DNA of 33,235 nucleotides from Bacilli bacterium (GTDB taxonomy: Bacteria; Bacillota_I; Bacilli_A; ML615J-28; CAG-698), in NCBI GenBank assembly GCA_017450215.1, contig JAFSVH010000061.1, positions 1 to 33,235 of the forward strand. The letters run 5' to 3'. The notes under the pieces are model-generated. The model was not told the origin of the DNA, searched no databases, and worked only from the letters and a program-made list of their open reading frames with translations. Shown here piece after piece: positions 16,950 to 23,640 of the stretch. The first letter of the stretch is position 1, and each line of letters starts with the position of its first letter. A program made the translations under genes and the position numbers.

Positions 16950-17570
16950 ATGCCTGCGTATTTTACAATTGCTTTTGAACTCATAAAAAGAGAAACAGTT
17001 GTAGCTGATTTTTATAATGCTTTGATTAGTTCTAATCTTACTTTTAAAAGTGGCTACTGGTATGATGAAAATTGTGATAAGAATGATATTATTAAATGGA
17101 ATCAAGATAAGCTGAATAGTGACTTTGTACTAGGAATGAAAGAACACGTTAAAAATGACTATAAACAAATTCTTTTCAATTATTATAATTTTAATGAGGT
17201 AAGAGTGTTTATTTTAAATAAAAAGAAATCTAAAATGGTGATGTTCTATTTAATAGTACCAGAAGATGATTTGGTTTCCATTCAATCGAATAAGAATAGC
17301 GAATTTGTTCAAAATATTGATAATATGAATCTATTGATAGAACTGGCTGTTTCAATGTGGAATAACATCAAAATTGAAGCAATACAAACAGAATGGGAAT
17401 CGTCGATAACTCCTATACAGACTTCTAATAATATTTTAAATGGTAAAACTCCAAAAGCAGAACCATTTTGTATTGTAAAAAAGTATAAGAATATGAATTA
17501 TGAAGCTCAGAAAAAGGATGTTGGCAACAATGGAATTTTAATAATAAATGAAAAATGTTGGAATTTTTAA
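16950..17570 (+). CDS. Unknown protein, first gene of the accessory region
   Basis: I do not recognise this 206-residue protein. It is soluble, rich in Asn/Lys/Tyr, with no signal peptide or membrane segment; its size and setting would suit an immunity-type protein, but that is a guess. A good site AAAGGAGAT (about 16936-16944) supports the start. It follows rlmD by 41 bases. The frame ends at TAA 17568-17570 next to a T5 run. One extra base there would continue into an open, protein-like frame (FSRLRIFDCIIDKKTIKAYS) ending at 17666-17668, exactly where repeat element A begins. The C-terminus may therefore be frameshifted. Confidence 0.6.
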   Translation: MPAYFTIAFELIKRETVVADFYNALISSNLTFKSGYWYDENCDKNDIIKWNQDKLNSDFVLGMKEHVKNDYKQILFNYYNFNEVRVFILNKKKSKMVMFYLIVPEDDLVSIQSNKNSEFVQNIDNMNLLIELAVSMWNNIKIEAIQTEWESSITPIQTSNNILNGKTPKAEPFCIVKKYKNMNYEAQKKDVGNNGILIINEKCWNF

Positions 17571-17663
17571 ATTTAAACTTATTCTCTCGACTACGTATCT
17601 TTGATTGTATTATCGACAAAAAAACGATTAAAGCATATTCCACTGAGTATGGAACATATGGTC

Positions 17664-17707
17664 TTTAATACTTGAATTAGCGAATTATTATGACAACTAA
17701 TTGTTGA
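17664..17707 (+). repeat. Palindrome-family element A (partial copy)
   Basis: Bases 17675-17707 match element B (19820-19852) at 27 of 33 positions in the same orientation, including AATTAGCG and AATTGTTGA. The preceding TTTAATACTTGA (17664-17675) recurs at the window end (33183-33194). The right half present in B is not obvious here, so this may be a truncated or diverged copy. With B it brackets the AbiE unit. Confidence 0.5.
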
Positions 17708-17736
17708 TTTTAAAAGAGATAAATAGTTTTAATTAT

Positions 17737-17764
17737 AGCACTTATAGCATTATAGGTGCTTTTT
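17737..17764 (+). terminator. Rho-independent terminator before abiE
   Basis: AGCACTTATA (17737-17746) pairs with TATAGGTGCT (17751-17760) with one G-U pair and a GCAT loop, followed by four T residues. It insulates the abiE promoter from upstream transcription. Confidence 0.75.
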
Positions 17765-17780
17765 CATTACAAGTATAGTG

Positions 17781-17815
17781 TTGCATTTAGGATGACAATA
17801 TGATATAATGTCATC
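17781..17815 (+). promoter_or_regulatory. abiE promoter with palindromic operator
   Basis: TTGCAT (17781-17786) and TATAAT (17804-17809) are 17 bp apart. The inverted repeat GATGACA-N11-TGTCATC (17791-17797 and 17809-17815) brackets the -10 box. AbiEi antitoxins are known to repress their own promoters by binding inverted repeats with their N-terminal winged helix, so this palindrome is the natural operator candidate. Confidence 0.7.
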
Positions 17816-17834
17816 GTAGAAAGGATTTGATAAA

Positions 17835-18422
17835 ATGAAAGGAAAAGAAATACTTGATATTGCAAATAGTAATAATGGATATCTATATTCAGAAATTTTA
17901 AAAAAATATGATATTGAGTCCACATATATTACGCGACTTATCAAAAAAGGTAAATTATTTAAAGTTGCGCCTGGGATTTATATTACTGAAAATACAATAG
18001 AAGATGATTTATATATAAATAGTATTAGATTTAGTAAAATTGTTTATTCTGGTGACACAGCTATTTTTCTAAATGGTCTTTCTAATAAACAATATCCTGA
18101 ATATGAAGCAAGTGTTCCATATGGTACCCATATTCCTCAAATTGATGGATTTTTGATTAAACAATCTAGAAGTCAACATTTTTCTCTAGGTGTTACCGAA
18201 GTAGAAACAGCATTCGGAAATAAAGTTAGATGCTATGACAAAGAAAGATGCATTTGTGATCTATTTATTCGTCCTGATAATTACGATTATGAGGACAGAA
18301 TATATGTGATAAAAGAATATAAAAATAATTATTTGAATTTTGATAAACTCTATGAATACGCTAAAATTCTTGGCGTATATGATATTGTAAAAAGTGTTTT
18401 TGAGGTTGTTGGATGGAACTAG
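17835..18422 (+). CDS. abiEi: AbiEi-family antitoxin (type IV toxin-antitoxin)
   Basis: This 195-residue protein opens with a winged-helix domain typical of AbiEi antitoxins (ILKKYDIESTYITRLIKKG, then FKVAPGIYIT). It continues with the AbiEi core, in which GDTAIFLNGLS and DKERCICDLFIRPD resemble conserved stretches. In type IV systems the antitoxin does not bind the toxin; it counters its effect and represses the operon. The start is supported by AAAGGATTTG. Its end overlaps the AbiEii gene by 10 bases, the usual coupled layout. The gene has its own promoter and palindromic operator, and lies between repeat elements A and B. Confidence 0.85.
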   Translation: MKGKEILDIANSNNGYLYSEILKKYDIESTYITRLIKKGKLFKVAPGIYITENTIEDDLYINSIRFSKIVYSGDTAIFLNGLSNKQYPEYEASVPYGTHIPQIDGFLIKQSRSQHFSLGVTEVETAFGNKVRCYDKERCICDLFIRPDNYDYEDRIYVIKEYKNNYLNFDKLYEYAKILGVYDIVKSVFEVVGWN

Positions 18423-19798
18423 ATATTATAAAAACTAAAGTAGCCAAATTAGCAAAATCTAAGAATATAAATATTCAAGCTGCTTGGGATATTTTCTTTT
18501 TTGAAGAATTCTTGCATAGATTATCTTTAAGTGATTATTCAGAACTCTTTGTTCTAAAAGGTGGATTTTATCTCCAATCAATTGTTGGAGTTAATATTAG
18601 AAGTACCATGGATTTAGATTTGAAATTAATGGGAATTGAACGTTCTAGTGAAGAATTATTTAATATTATAAAAGGAATAGTTCAAATTAAAACGGATAGT
18701 AATATTATGTTTGATATTCTATCTATAAATGATATTTTAGCCGAATCTAAATATGGTGGAAAAACAATAAAAATAAGTGCGAAATTCTATAATGTTAAAA
18801 AAGTATTTAGTATTGATATAGGATTTGGTGATATTATTACTCCATATCCGATTAATTATAATTATCAAAACAGCATTAGCGATAATAATTATTCTTTATT
18901 ATCTTATCCAATTGAAACATGTATTGCTGAAAAATTTGAAACTATAGTATCTAAAGGTACGAACAACTCAAGATCAAAAGATTTGTTAGATATATGTTTA
19001 TATCAAAAGCAAGAATATAACATTGAATTATTAAATGCTGCTATGGTAAATACTTTTTTTATAAGAAATACAAAATATGATTATGATTATATATTTGATT
19101 CATTGAATAACGTTTTTAATAGTATAAGAATTAAAGAATTATATGATAATTATCAACATAAACATTCCTTTGCTTCTAGCATTACTTTTGAGATGTGTAA
19201 AGAAGCAGTTTATTCATTATTATCAAAATTAGTATTTAAAGATAAGATTAACTTATCTGATTTTGGTGTTGAATTGCACGTTGTTAGACATGGCCAAGAT
19301 GAGATTAATAAACCTGGTGGATGGTCTGATAATCATCTAATTGAAGAAGGAATACAACAAGTGAATGATTTATTAGATTGTATAGATGATGATTACGATT
19401 TATTTGTTTCCAGTGATTTGAATAGAGCAAAGGAAACTGCTGAAATTCTTAATTCGAAAATGAAAATAAATGTTGTTTATGACCGAAAATTTAGAGAAGT
19501 TAATAATGGAGATTTAAAGAATTTAACAAAAGAAGATTTTATAAATAAATATTCGGGATTATATTATTCATCACTTAAAATGGATGAATCATATCCAAAC
19601 GGCGAGTCTCCCAATATGTTTTATGAAAGAATATCAAATTCATTTGTTGAGTTGTTAAAATCAAATAAAAATAAAAAAATATTGCTTGTTACTCATGGCG
19701 GAGTAATAACAGTTATACTTTGCTTACTTAACGGATATGTCTATAATAATAATTTAAAAATAAATCCTAAAACAGGATCTATAATTAAGTTAAAATGA
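18413..19798 (+). CDS. abiEii: AbiEii nucleotidyltransferase toxin fused to a histidine phosphatase
   Basis: Residues 1 to about 280 are an AbiEii/DUF1814 nucleotidyltransferase: KGG (49-51) followed by the metal motif MDLD (Asp67, Asp69), a third acidic strand FSIDIGFGD (Asp135), and the SRSKDLLDI motif. AbiEii toxins transfer nucleotides to tRNA or other targets and block growth during phage infection. Residues about 287-461 form a complete histidine-phosphatase (phosphoglycerate-mutase-like) domain: RHG with catalytic His293, Arg338 in SSDLNRAKET, acid Glu362 in REVNNGD, and His428 in VTHGG. The two parts are one uninterrupted frame. I know of no described AbiEii with this C-terminal domain. 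It might reverse, tune or add to the toxic modification. The gene overlaps abiEi by 10 bases. Confidence 0.88.
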   Translation: MELDIIKTKVAKLAKSKNINIQAAWDIFFFEEFLHRLSLSDYSELFVLKGGFYLQSIVGVNIRSTMDLDLKLMGIERSSEELFNIIKGIVQIKTDSNIMFDILSINDILAESKYGGKTIKISAKFYNVKKVFSIDIGFGDIITPYPINYNYQNSISDNNYSLLSYPIETCIAEKFETIVSKGTNNSRSKDLLDICLYQKQEYNIELLNAAMVNTFFIRNTKYDYDYIFDSLNNVFNSIRIKELYDNYQHKHSFASSITFEMCKEAVYSLLSKLVFKDKINLSDFGVELHVVRHGQDEINKPGGWSDNHLIEEGIQQVNDLLDCIDDDYDLFVSSDLNRAKETAEILNSKMKINVVYDRKFREVNNGDLKNLTKEDFINKYSGLYYSSLKMDESYPNGESPNMFYERISNSFVELLKSNKNKKILLVTHGGVITVILCLLNGYVYNNNLKINPKTGSIIKLK

Positions 19799-19804
19799 TA
19801 AACT

Positions 19805-19891
19805 TGTTTTCTAAATTTTAATTAGCGGATTACCCTGACGACGAATTGTTGAAATTGTCCGCACGTTAACGAACCGGGCTAGGAATAATTA
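19805..19891 (+). repeat. Palindrome-family element B
   Basis: This imperfect palindrome begins shortly after the AbiEii stop. Its outer pairs are TAGC (19823-19826) and GCTA, and the inner arms contain GCGGA and TCCGC. Its left part matches element A (27 of 33). Its right end 19869-19891 matches element F 25938-25960 at 18 of 23 positions, with the shared core GCTAG. Confidence 0.6.
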
Positions 19892-19896
19892 GAAAT

Positions 19897-19936
19897 AATA
19901 ACCGCAATATTAAAATATAAGTTGCGGTTATTTTTA
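19897..19936 (+). terminator. Rho-independent terminator after abiE
   Basis: AATAACCGCAA (19897-19907) pairs perfectly with TTGCGGTTATT (19922-19932), and the T-run continues to 19935. It separates the AbiE unit from the Fic unit. Confidence 0.85.
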
Positions 19937-19973
19937 TTATACTTTACTTGAAATGTGAACATAATAAATAAAA

Positions 19974-20038
19974 TAGTTGCACATTAAATGATTACGTATT
20001 ATAATGTATGTGAAACAAAACAAATGATTTAGTTGCAC
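19974..20038 (+). promoter_or_regulatory. Promoter of the Fic gene with paired repeats
   Basis: TTGCAC (19977-19982) and TATAAT (20000-20005) are 17 bp apart. TAGTTGCAC occurs over the -35 (19974-19982) and again in the leader (20030-20038). AAATGATT also occurs twice (19986-19993, 20022-20029). The pairs stand in mirrored order on both sides of the -10, a layout that would suit a self-repressing regulator. Confidence 0.6.
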
Positions 20039-20054
20039 GTGAGAGGAAAAAATT

Positions 20055-20975
20055 ATGAGAAATGTTGTTGAGTTATTACATGAGCAAGAACTATTAAAAT
20101 CTAGGATTAATAATATGATTCATGGTTCTGTTGAAGTAAGGGATAATAATGGAAAAAAATATATTTATGTGCATTTTAGAGATAATGGTATTTCCACATC
20201 GAAATATGCAGGTGAATATAGTATAGAATTAAATAACCTTATTTTAGAAAATAATAGAATTGTTAAAGAATATAAAAAGCAATTAAAAGAAATAAAAAAA
20301 GAGTTGGGAGTTTTACAATATACTTCTGTAGAGTTAACTGATCAAGTAAAAATAAACATAGATTTAGCAAGAAGAAACATGGTAGAATCCATATATAAGC
20401 AAGCAAAACTTGAAGGTGTAGCTACTACATATTCAGATACTGAAACAATTGTTAATGGTGGAAAAGTTAAAGATATGACTGCTACCGATATAGCAAAAGT
20501 AATTAATTTAAAACATGCATGGGAATTCATATTGAGTGAAGGCGTTATATCATATTCAACAAATTACTCTATTTTATGCCAAATAAACGAGATAGTTGAA
20601 GAAGGATTTTCTTATACAGCAGGAAGAATAAGAAGTGTACCTGTTTCAATTGGTGAATCACATTATCTACCACCACTACCATATGAACCTCAAGTTAAAG
20701 AGGAATTACTTGATATGCTTTCAATGGATAATTCTTATAATATTGCTATTGAACTACTACTATATGTGATGAAAAAACAACTTTATTTAGATGGAAACAA
20801 AAGGACTGCTGTAATATTTGCTAATCATTATTTGATAAGTAGAGGAATGGGATTGATTGTAATTCCTGCAGAATTAGTAGAAGAATTTAAAAAATTACTA
20901 ATTGATTATTATGAAGATAAAAATGAAGAAATAAAGGAATTCTTATACAATAAATGCTTAACAAAAGTATTTTAA
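20055..20975 (+). CDS. Fic-domain protein with Gln at the catalytic His position
   Basis: The 306-residue protein has an N-terminal helical and beta part (about 1-100), which I have the impression precedes Fic domains in some Firmicutes. The C-terminal Fic domain includes ITAGRIRSVPV-type flap sequence (SYTAGRIRSVPVSIG) and the active loop QLYLDGNKRTA at 242-252. Canonical loops read HxFxDGNxxR, in which His activates the target hydroxyl; here that position is Gln242, while Asp246, Gly247, Asn248 and Arg250 are kept. It may bind nucleotide but use altered chemistry, or be inactive. GAGAGGA supports the start. It forms a one-gene unit with its own promoter between elements B and C. Confidence 0.8.
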   Translation: MRNVVELLHEQELLKSRINNMIHGSVEVRDNNGKKYIYVHFRDNGISTSKYAGEYSIELNNLILENNRIVKEYKKQLKEIKKELGVLQYTSVELTDQVKINIDLARRNMVESIYKQAKLEGVATTYSDTETIVNGGKVKDMTATDIAKVINLKHAWEFILSEGVISYSTNYSILCQINEIVEEGFSYTAGRIRSVPVSIGESHYLPPLPYEPQVKEELLDMLSMDNSYNIAIELLLYVMKKQLYLDGNKRTAVIFANHYLISRGMGLIVIPAELVEEFKKLLIDYYEDKNEEIKEFLYNKCLTKVF

Positions 20976-21014
20976 TTGGGAGAAAAATTTATATATTATT
21001 TAAATAGTAATAAT

Positions 21015-21083
21015 TTCTATAATAGACACTGACTTACGTCACATTAGACTGATGAGGCAATTTCGTGTCTAGTATTTGGGAAT
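21015..21083 (+). repeat. Palindrome-family element C
   Basis: The arms TAGACAC (21023-21029) and GTGTCTA (21065-21071) are perfect complements around 35 bases. Bases 21032-21076 match element D 21908-21952 without gaps at 34 of 45 positions: ACTTACGTC, CAATTTCGT and TAGTATT occur with identical spacing in both. It follows the Fic gene by about 40 bases. Confidence 0.65.
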
Positions 21084-21183
21084 AAATCCTAAAAATACGC
21101 AATTTTTGCCCGTTTTTTGCACAAAAATGGCGTAAAATGGCTAAAAATCGCTTGCTACTGAGCCTCTAAAAATGGAATAAATC
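21079..21183 (+). repeat. Segment bounded by a 10-bp direct repeat, no gene
   Basis: GGAATAAATC occurs at 21079-21088, at the right edge of element C, and again at 21174-21183. The 85 bases between them are visibly richer in G and C than their surroundings, with several GC-containing short repeats (TTTTTGC, AAAATGGC), and contain no gene. The repeat could be a target duplication or a recombination junction. The 337-base gap 20976-21312 otherwise holds only element C and the hairpin below. Confidence 0.45.
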
Positions 21184-21223
21184 TTAAATTTTATGACTTT
21201 ATAAAAATATCCAAAAAAGAGTT

Positions 21224-21258
21224 GAATACAGAAAGTATTCATAGATGAATACTTTTTT
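21224..21258 (+). terminator. Terminator with a competing upstream arm
   Basis: AAAGTATTCAT (21232-21242) pairs perfectly with ATGAATACTTT (21245-21255), followed by a T-run to 21258. An upstream GAATAC (21224-21229) could instead pair with GTATTC (21235-21240), which is the left arm of the terminator, giving an attenuator-like choice ahead of the gene at 21313. Confidence 0.6.
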
Positions 21259-21312
21259 GAAAAGAGAATTTGATAAGAAATATAAAAACTTCAAACGAAC
21301 GGAGGTAAAACT

Positions 21313-21783
21313 GTGACAATTGAATTGATTAAAAAAAGGAGAATAGTGCGAAGAATCATCGAATTATCCATTGTGATTGCTTTTTTGTCATTAGCAATAG
21401 TTCTTACTATAATTCGTTATAATAATGGAACCGTAATTGAAAGTGGAACGCCACTATTGCCAAATGAAGTTGTTTATCCAAATAACTATCTTGGATTAAT
21501 TATGGCAAGTTATGCAATTTCTGTTTATACGTTATTGGTATTTATTTGCGATGTCATTTTTGCACGCATTTACAATTTAGAAGTGGATGGGGAAGAAGTC
21601 ATTATTTATGCAAATCCTTTGGTATGGAAACTAGTGGTAAATGGAGAAATTGTGGATTCGACATTTTGTAAAACATTTTTGGAAGCAAAACTAAAATCAG
21701 GAATTATATTAACTGCTTCACGTCGGATTATTATGTCATTTCATTTAACGTTTTCTGATGGTAGAAAACCTATAGACTTATAG
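21313..21783 (+). CDS. Unknown membrane protein, probably frameshifted at its end
   Basis: The start is GTG at 21313, six bases after a strong GGAGGT. The 156-residue product has two hydrophobic segments (about 16-35 and 60-85), then a soluble C-terminal part ending FHLTFSDGRKPIDL. I do not recognise the family. The stop TAG (21781-21783) lies beside a shifted frame that reads LIGNGNKISDEYITDN, then TAG (21825-21827), then FVDSILMAYRSQYPF to TAA (21873-21875). That tail looks like the natural end of the protein, so the gene appears damaged by a one-base change plus a nonsense codon. Element D begins six bases after that final TAA. Confidence 0.6.
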   Translation: MTIELIKKRRIVRRIIELSIVIAFLSLAIVLTIIRYNNGTVIESGTPLLPNEVVYPNNYLGLIMASYAISVYTLLVFICDVIFARIYNLEVDGEEVIIYANPLVWKLVVNGEIVDSTFCKTFLEAKLKSGIILTASRRIIMSFHLTFSDGRKPIDL

Positions 21784-21880
21784 GCAATGGTAATAAGATT
21801 TCTGATGAATATATAACTGATAATTAGTTTGTTGATAGTATTCTAATGGCATATAGGAGTCAATATCCATTTTAAAATAA

Positions 21881-21957
21881 ATGTTGATACGTTTCATAAC
21901 AAGTTTAACTTACGTCGCAATATTCAAATGAAACAATTTCGTCCTTAGTATTGCGAA
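21881..21957 (+). repeat. Palindrome-family element D
   Basis: TCGCAATA (21915-21922) and TATTGCGA (21949-21956) are perfect complements. Its left part 21881-21920 aligns with element E 22806-22846 at about 31 of 41 positions, starting ATGTTGATA. Its core matches element C (34 of 45). It lies between two unrelated genes of unknown function. Confidence 0.65.
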
Positions 21958-22026
21958 ATATATTGAAGTAATAAAACATAGGATATTTTAAGAGATTATC
22001 AATAAATGAATGAGGAGATTTAGCAA

Positions 22027-22755
22027 ATGAGAACAATGAAAAGTGTCAATTTAGTATTAAGTATTATTTTTACAATAATTAATTTATTAAGTATTTGCCT
22101 TTTGATTTGGGCTAATGAAGATACTTTTTTGTATGACATTAGTTATATTCATAAATATCGTTACATAATTATTATTGTCATACTGTTAGCTCTTACTATT
22201 TTGATTTGGTTTTTGAAAACATTTTGGAAAAAAATAATAGCATTTCAAGCAGGCTTTTTAATAATAAATATATTAATGATTTTTGCTATTTTTGGAGTAA
22301 GTATATCTAAATCATTAACCAATGATATAAACAATTATAAGAAATTTGATATACAAGTTCAAAAAGCAGCATACGATTTCTTTCCAGATGATATCAGTGA
22401 TGCTGAAATTATAAAATATGAATACTTTTATAATTATTATTTTCACCATGTTTATAGTATATATTTAGAAATAAAAGTTGATGACTTGAATAAATATTTG
22501 AATGTCTATAGAGAAAAAGGGTATTTAGAAAAAGAATTTGAATATGATACCAATTATAAAGAACTGGTTTTAGAAGATTATCAAGCTAATAGATTTAATA
22601 ATAAATACAATCCAAAAACAGAGTTAGGAAGAGGTAATATAAAGAAGGTTCTTTATTCAGAAATAAATAATACTATTATTATTCAATATTTTGAAAGTTG
22701 GGATCATTGTACTACTGGTGATGTCTATTATTTTAAACGTTTCACCATAAGCTAG
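22027..22755 (+). CDS. Unknown membrane-anchored protein
   Basis: I do not recognise this 242-residue protein. It has three hydrophobic segments (about 8-28, 43-63 and 70-94), then a soluble domain of about 145 residues rich in Tyr, Asn and Asp. GAGGAG lies about 8 bases before the ATG. It forms a single-gene unit between elements D and E. A membrane-bound immunity or sensor protein is possible from context, but the sequence does not show it. Confidence 0.65.
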   Translation: MRTMKSVNLVLSIIFTIINLLSICLLIWANEDTFLYDISYIHKYRYIIIIVILLALTILIWFLKTFWKKIIAFQAGFLIINILMIFAIFGVSISKSLTNDINNYKKFDIQVQKAAYDFFPDDISDAEIIKYEYFYNYYFHHVYSIYLEIKVDDLNKYLNVYREKGYLEKEFEYDTNYKELVLEDYQANRFNNKYNPKTELGRGNIKKVLYSEINNTIIIQYFESWDHCTTGDVYYFKRFTIS

Positions 22756-22805
22756 CTACTCATTCAAACAGGCAGAATAATGATAGATGTTGAAAAATAA
22801 AATAT

Positions 22806-22893
22806 ATGTTGATATGTTTTATTGGCGAGTTTCGCTTACGTTGCAACAGACAGTCGAGACTGTCTGCTGCCTCGTAAGTCGTAATTAAGCCAA
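22806..22893 (+). repeat. Palindrome-family element E (long hairpin)
   Basis: Three nested stems form one long hairpin: TTGGC with GCCAA (22822-22826, 22889-22893), CTTACG with CGTAAG (22835-22840, 22873-22878), and CAGACAGTC with GACTGTCTG (22847-22855, 22858-22866) plus GCA/TGC. Small bulges separate them. The left flank matches element D. There is no T-run, so it is not a simple terminator. Confidence 0.7.
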
Positions 22894-22944
22894 GAAAAAT
22901 TAAAGTTTTTACAATAACAAAACAGATTATTAATTGGAGTTTAT

Positions 22945-23508
22945 ATGGTTAATAGTAATGAAGCAAAAATTATCATATTAAAAAATTTGAAGTGTAAGTA
23001 TCTAAATTGTTACAATTTTATTACCCCTATTATTAACAAATCTAATAAAATACTAATGAGTAAATCTTTTAAAACATCATTGTATGGAGCATTTTATCCA
23101 ACAAACATTATGAATAATTTTTGTATTTATGAAGGTATAGAAACAAAGACAATTGATAATAGTGATTTTTTGTATTATTTTTATAATGATAAATTAGAAC
23201 TTACAATTAGAAAATATAATATTAATGATGTTTATTATATATTCTATTTTTATAATGAAAAAAGCATAGATGTGGTTTGGTATTCAGATAGAAGAAAGAT
23301 GATAAATATTGTTGGACAAATAGAATTAATAAACAAAAATGAATGTATCCTTTTAGAATCTAATGACTCAAAGGAAATTAGTGGTTATAAAGAATATCAT
23401 TTTAACATCACAAAAAATGAAATCGTTGAAACGATATACGAAAAAGGATTTTTACCTGATAATAAGGATTATTTTAAAACATCTAATTTTAAAAAAATAA
23501 ATATTTAA
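22945..23508 (+). CDS. Unknown protein with a probable poly-A frameshift
   Basis: This 187-residue product is soluble, rich in Tyr/Asn/Lys/Ile, and not recognised. It ends at TAA 23506-23508 just after an A7 run (23491-23497). One more A would join it to an open frame reading YHHYEHNYNNNGDISIKISY and ending at TGA 23634-23636. That tail has the same strand rhythm as the preceding part (KEYHFNITKNEIVETIYEKG). The intact protein would then have about 230 residues. Possible reasons are a real deletion, slippage on the A-run, or a sequencing error. It lies directly before an orphan toxin tip, so an immunity or toxin-related role is conceivable. Confidence 0.55.
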   Translation: MVNSNEAKIIILKNLKCKYLNCYNFITPIINKSNKILMSKSFKTSLYGAFYPTNIMNNFCIYEGIETKTIDNSDFLYYFYNDKLELTIRKYNINDVYYIFYFYNEKSIDVVWYSDRRKMINIVGQIELINKNECILLESNDSKEISGYKEYHFNITKNEIVETIYEKGFLPDNKDYFKTSNFKKINI

Positions 23509-23640
23509 TTTATCATCACTATGAGCACAATTATAATAACAATGGTGATATTTCAATAAAAATAAGTTATTATAGTAGTGGTACTATTAACAAAGAACAT
23601 GAATATGTTTATTCAAATACTATAAAAGTCAGTTGAAAGA

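Noticed and set aside
22806..22893. Riboswitch or T-box leader
   Set aside because: Element E lacks the conserved T-box sequence and any terminator switch, and it matches the repeat family instead.
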